DNA of 64,000 bases from positions 868,001 to 932,000 of the forward strand of contig NZ_CP009282.1 of the NCBI RefSeq assembly GCF_000758605.1. The letters are read 5' to 3'. The translations under genes were made by a program, and so were the position numbers. The number at the start of each line of letters is the position of its first letter. The first letter of the stretch is position 1. The notes beneath the pieces were generated by a model, which saw only the letters and a list, made by a program, of their open reading frames with translations, had not been told where the DNA came from and ran no database searches. Positions 60,786-64,000 of this stretch are shown here, one piece after another. The stretch is from Paenibacillus sp. FSL R5-0912 (GTDB lineage: Bacteria; Bacillota; Bacilli; Paenibacillales; Paenibacillaceae).

Positions 60786-63356
60786 ATGAAGAAACGGGCA
60801 TTATGGAAGGATGTTTTTCGGGAAATCCGTCATACGAAAGCAAGGTTTCTCTCGATCTTTGCGATTATTATGCTGGGGGTAAGTTTTTTTGCCGGGATCA
60901 AGTCAGCAGGACCGGATATGCTGGATACCGCAGCGACTTATTATAAGGATCATAGGCTGATGGATTTACGTGTTCAGTCCACTTATGGGCTGACAGAGAA
61001 GAGTATTGATAATCTTCGGGACATCCCCGGAGTGAAGAGTGTTCAGCCTGTGTACAGCTCGGATGTGTTTCTTGGTGAGAGCGGACTGATTGCTAAAGTG
61101 TATTCCTATGCTGACGATAATGAACTGAACGGGTACAAAATTATCTCCGGGCATCTGCCTGAGGCATCCGGGGAGATCGTACTTGACGCCTATCTGCTGC
61201 AGGAGGAGAAGTTCTCGCTGGGAGATTCAATTACCTTCAGCGGGGACGCCGTGGATGATCTGGCGGGGAATTTCCAGACCTTGAGCTATACCGTGGTCGG
61301 CTTCGCGCAGAGTCCGCAATATATTGAAACGTCGACCCGTGGAACGAGCCGGATCGGCAAAGGGACAGCCGATGCGTTTGCTGTCATCCGGGAGGATGAC
61401 TTCAGCCTCCCGGTGTACACAGAGGCCTATCTCAGCTTCACGGATACGGCTGCAGAAACAGCTTATACGCCGGCTTATGATGCTCTCATCGAGCGGCATC
61501 TGCCGGAGACCGAGGAAGTACTGAAGGATTACCCGCAGCAGCGTCTGGAAGAGCTGAAAGCGGAAGCCGCAGAGCTACTGGCTGCGGGCCAGCAGCCTAT
61601 GGACGCGGCGCAGCAGCAACAGCAAACGCAGCAACAGCAGGCGGAGGCATCGGCAGCGCAGAACCCGCTGGAGCTGCCGAAGGTGTATGTGACAGACCGG
61701 ACGATCAACCCGGGTTACGCCGAATACAAGGATAATGCAGACCGGCTTTCGGCGATCGCCACGGCTTTTCCGGTGTTCTTTTTCCTGATTGCGGCACTCG
61801 TCAGCTTAACAACGATGACCCGTATGGTTGAGGAGCAGCGTCTGCAGATCGGTACCTTGAAGGCCCTGGGGTATGGTGCCATGGACATTATGACCAAATT
61901 TCTGGTCTATGGCACATTGGCCAGTCTAGCCGCGTCCATTGCGGGGCTTGCGATCGGCTTCACCTTATTTCCGGGCATTATTTATAATGCCTACAGCCAG
62001 CTCTATAACCTGCCGGGCGTGATCAAAAGCTTCTATCCCGCCTACGCTATTATTTCCATAATAGTAGCGCTGGTATGTACAGCCATGACGGCAATGATCG
62101 CTTCCCGGGTAGAGCTGCGCAGCAATGCGTCGGTGCTGATGCGGCCCAAAGCGCCCAAGAGCGGACAGCGTATTATGCTGGAGCGGTTCAGCTTTTTGTG
62201 GAAACGGCTTAGTTTTGTGCAGAAGGTGACGGCCCGCAATCTGTTCCGCTACAAGCAGCGGATGTTCATGACCGTAATCGGGGTGGCGGGCTGTACCGCG
62301 CTTATTCTGACCGGCTTTGGGCTGAAGGATTCCATTGGCAGCATAGCAGGCCGGCAGTTCGGCGGGATTATGAAATATAGCGCCCTGGTGGCGCTGCATG
62401 ACAATGCAACAGCCGAAGATAAGGCGTCCTATGCAGAACTGATTAAACAGGAGTCCGCAATTACGGGAACGCTGGATGTGCTTCAGGAAGCAATGACTGC
62501 CCGGGCCAAAGGGGTTAACGATCAGGAGGTGCGGATTTTTGTTCCTGCGTCTACAGATCAGCTAGCTCCGTTCGTTGTACTGAAGGACCGCATAACGGAT
62601 GAACCGAAGATGCTTACTGACGAGGGCGCAATCATTACCGAGAAGCTCGCCAAGCTGTATGATCTGGTTCCCGGAGACAGCCTGACTGTTGTGGACAGCA
62701 ACAATGAGGAATTTCAGGTCAAGGTGTCGGCGGTTACCGAGAACTATGTACTGCATTATGTGTATATGACGCCGGCTTACTATGCAAAGGTATTTGGCGG
62801 CGGGCCGGTCTATAACACTCAGCTGTTGAACTATAGCGCGCAGGATAAGCAGTGGGAAGACACCTTCGGGGAAAAATTAACCGCGAGCGGGCAAGTAGCG
62901 CTGGTCAGCTTTTCCAGCGGGGTGGGCGAGGCTTTTGACGGGACCATGAAGAGCATGGACGTTGTTATTGTAGTGCTGATCGTGTCCGCTGCTGCGCTGG
63001 CCTTCGTGGTACTCTATAATCTGACCAATATTAATGTGTCTGAACGGGTCCGGGAGCTGTCCACAATCAAGGTTTTGGGGTTCTACGATAAGGAAGTCAC
63101 TATGTATATATACCGGGAGAATATCCTCTTAACACTGCTCGGGATCATCTTCGGCGGTGCACTGGGGATACTGCTGCATAGCTTTGTCCTGTCTACGGCT
63201 GAGCTGGATGCCACGATGTTCGCGCCGCTGATCAAGTGGCAGAGTTATCTGTATGCGGCCCTGCTGACCGTGCTCTTCTCGGGGATTGTAATGGCGTTCA
63301 TGCACCTTAAGCTGCAGCGGATTCATATGATTGAAGCGTTGAAATCTGTGGAGTAG
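60786..63356 (+). CDS. FtsX-like ABC transporter permease
   Basis: Membrane permease of 856 residues with two FtsX domains. The N-terminal helix is about 20-40, followed by a large extracytoplasmic domain (about 60-315) with a Gln/Ala-rich stretch (AAQQQQQTQQQQAEASAAQ). The first FtsX block of three helices is at about 320-445, the middle helix near 495-515, a second extracytoplasmic domain up to about 715, and the last three helices at about 720-840. AAGGAGCCGG lies upstream of the ATG. It forms a complex with the preceding ATPase. Antimicrobial-peptide resistance and lipoprotein handling are common roles, but no sensor kinase is adjacent. Confidence 0.92.
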   Translation: MKKRALWKDVFREIRHTKARFLSIFAIIMLGVSFFAGIKSAGPDMLDTAATYYKDHRLMDLRVQSTYGLTEKSIDNLRDIPGVKSVQPVYSSDVFLGESGLIAKVYSYADDNELNGYKIISGHLPEASGEIVLDAYLLQEEKFSLGDSITFSGDAVDDLAGNFQTLSYTVVGFAQSPQYIETSTRGTSRIGKGTADAFAVIREDDFSLPVYTEAYLSFTDTAAETAYTPAYDALIERHLPETEEVLKDYPQQRLEELKAEAAELLAAGQQPMDAAQQQQQTQQQQAEASAAQNPLELPKVYVTDRTINPGYAEYKDNADRLSAIATAFPVFFFLIAALVSLTTMTRMVEEQRLQIGTLKALGYGAMDIMTKFLVYGTLASLAASIAGLAIGFTLFPGIIYNAYSQLYNLPGVIKSFYPAYAIISIIVALVCTAMTAMIASRVELRSNASVLMRPKAPKSGQRIMLERFSFLWKRLSFVQKVTARNLFRYKQRMFMTVIGVAGCTALILTGFGLKDSIGSIAGRQFGGIMKYSALVALHDNATAEDKASYAELIKQESAITGTLDVLQEAMTARAKGVNDQEVRIFVPASTDQLAPFVVLKDRITDEPKMLTDEGAIITEKLAKLYDLVPGDSLTVVDSNNEEFQVKVSAVTENYVLHYVYMTPAYYAKVFGGGPVYNTQLLNYSAQDKQWEDTFGEKLTASGQVALVSFSSGVGEAFDGTMKSMDVVIVVLIVSAAALAFVVLYNLTNINVSERVRELSTIKVLGFYDKEVTMYIYRENILLTLLGIIFGGALGILLHSFVLSTAELDATMFAPLIKWQSYLYAALLTVLFSGIVMAFMHLKLQRIHMIEALKSVE

Positions 63357-63399
63357 CGTAGTCACTACTTTGTCAAAAATATAATAAGAGCAAGAAAAT

Positions 63400-63454
63400 G
63401 AGGAAGAAAAACAGGCTGCCGGAAGAGTTCTCTGGCGTGTTTTTCTTCCTCTTT
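63400..63454 (+). terminator. Terminator of the MacB-like operon
   Basis: A perfect 14-bp stem (63400-63413 with 63438-63451) encloses a 24-base loop, and the right arm itself is T-rich. It lies 44 bases after the permease stop. Confidence 0.7.
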
Positions 63455-63559
63455 GTGTATGGAAAAATAGAAATCACTGTGCGACTAAGCTCGAAAAAAA
63501 GATAATCATGCTGAAAAATGTCGAATTAACACGAAAATGACAATATTAAGTTATGAAAA

Positions 63560-63987
63560 CTAACCGCATTAAACATAGTCGAATAGTTTGGAAAGGTGGT
63601 TTAAAGGTGTTTATTTTACTATATTGGAAGGAATTATTTTTTGTACACATAAATAAGATAGGGAAGTGATGAATAAATATATTGACGTAAGATATATTCA
63701 CATGTAATATAAACCATAATTTATAGGGAATTGTTAAGACTCCCAGCCGGGAAGGTTACCCCTGTCTCGAATTGACCTGTGGTCTATTCGATCCTTGAAT
63801 GTCATATGTACTGCATGTAATGTTTTATTACATGGGTTACAGGTGTCAGCTCAATTATAGCGGCAGGGGCAGAATCATCCAGAACATCCCAGTCTCCCGA
63901 GAAGCTTTGAAGAGAAGGCGGGTGAACCGGGCTTATGGTTCCGGGTATCGCTCACTACACGCACTTAACTAAGGAGGAGTAAAAGGA
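63560..63987 (+). promoter_or_regulatory. Long structured leader upstream of the gene at 63988
   Basis: About 430 bases without a gene. From about 63740 it contains several hairpins: CGAAT-T-GACC/GGTC-T-ATTCG (63768-63790), CATGTAAT/ATTACATG (63814-63834) and GAACC/GGTTC (near 63923-63945). The region before 63740 is A+T-rich and holds the likely promoter. No known riboswitch class was recognised. Confidence 0.45.
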
Positions 63988-64000
63988 ATGGCGAAAAAGA
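63988..64000 (+). CDS. Start of a gene running out of the window
   Basis: AAGGAGGAG followed after 8 bases by ATG GCG AAA AAG begins a protein MAKK.... Only four codons are visible, so no function can be given. Confidence 0.7.

Noticed and set aside
63740..63960. T-box or c-di-AMP riboswitch
   Set aside because: GGCGGGTGAACC faintly recalls a T-box or ydaO element, but the conserved T-box TGGnACCGCG and the ydaO core blocks are absent.

Overview
The window looks like the chromosome of a Paenibacillus-type Firmicute. The signs are strong AGGAGG ribosome binding sites with ATG, GTG and TTG starts, classical hairpin-plus-U-run terminators, YesN/YesM-type two-component pairs beside Lpl-type sugar ABC transporters, an S-layer (SLH) surface protein, DUF4317 and DUF4003 proteins, and many plant-polysaccharide enzymes. 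No rRNA, tRNA, CRISPR array or intact prophage was seen. The genus is an inference from gene content, not from a marker gene.

Layout. 1-3204: two overlapping ABC exporter half-transporters, the first cut by the window edge. 3248-4159: a convergent SDR oxidoreductase. 4478-11615: response regulator, histidine kinase, solute-binding lipoprotein and two permeases, a complete sugar-uptake module without its ATPase. 11672-12010: remnant of a hydrolase gene. 12227-15994: membrane diguanylate cyclase, DUF4317 protein, acetyltransferase. 16292-24208: a 2638-residue secreted protein with a beta-helix, seven 157-residue repeats and three SLH domains. 24307-28991: Fur-box/MarR-controlled SUF cluster (marR-sufC-sufD-sufB-small ORF-Nfu) lacking sufS and sufU. 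29010-30678: universal stress protein among decayed genes (ABC ATPase, amidohydrolase, IS3 transposase). 30669-34981: AraC regulator divergent from a GH105/GH88-type hydrolase and a GH112 phosphorylase. 35097-35351: 51-bp tandem repeats. 35486-38832: two GyrI-like effector-domain proteins and YaaA. 39160-41033: cre-preceded GH11 xylanase and a sulfatase-modifying-factor-like lipoprotein. 41061-44028: VOC fragment, ClbS/DfsB-type protein, histidine phosphatase, AraC regulator, acetyltransferase. 44165-47702: a second ABC exporter pair. 47958-51503: DUF4003 protein and GH94 phosphorylase. 51575-57374: an Imm5-like protein and a large helicase-nuclease gene split by one in-frame TAA. 57460-59338: aldo/keto reductase and SDR. 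59560-59814: a second, unrelated 51-bp tandem repeat. 60071-63356: MacB-like ATPase and FtsX-like permease. 63560-63987: a structured leader before a gene that leaves the window.

How the genes work together. Carbon use dominates: regulated sugar uptake, secreted xylanase, and two phosphorolytic enzymes (GH112, GH94) that would save ATP when cleaving imported disaccharides. The GH105/GH112 pair suggests rhamnogalacturonan-type substrates. The SUF cluster appears to be an iron-limitation accessory set. The most unusual items are the interrupted helicase-nuclease, the reduced SUF operon with its Fur and MarR-type operator sites, the mosaic repeats of the SLH protein, and two non-homologous intergenic repeat arrays that share the same 51-bp period.
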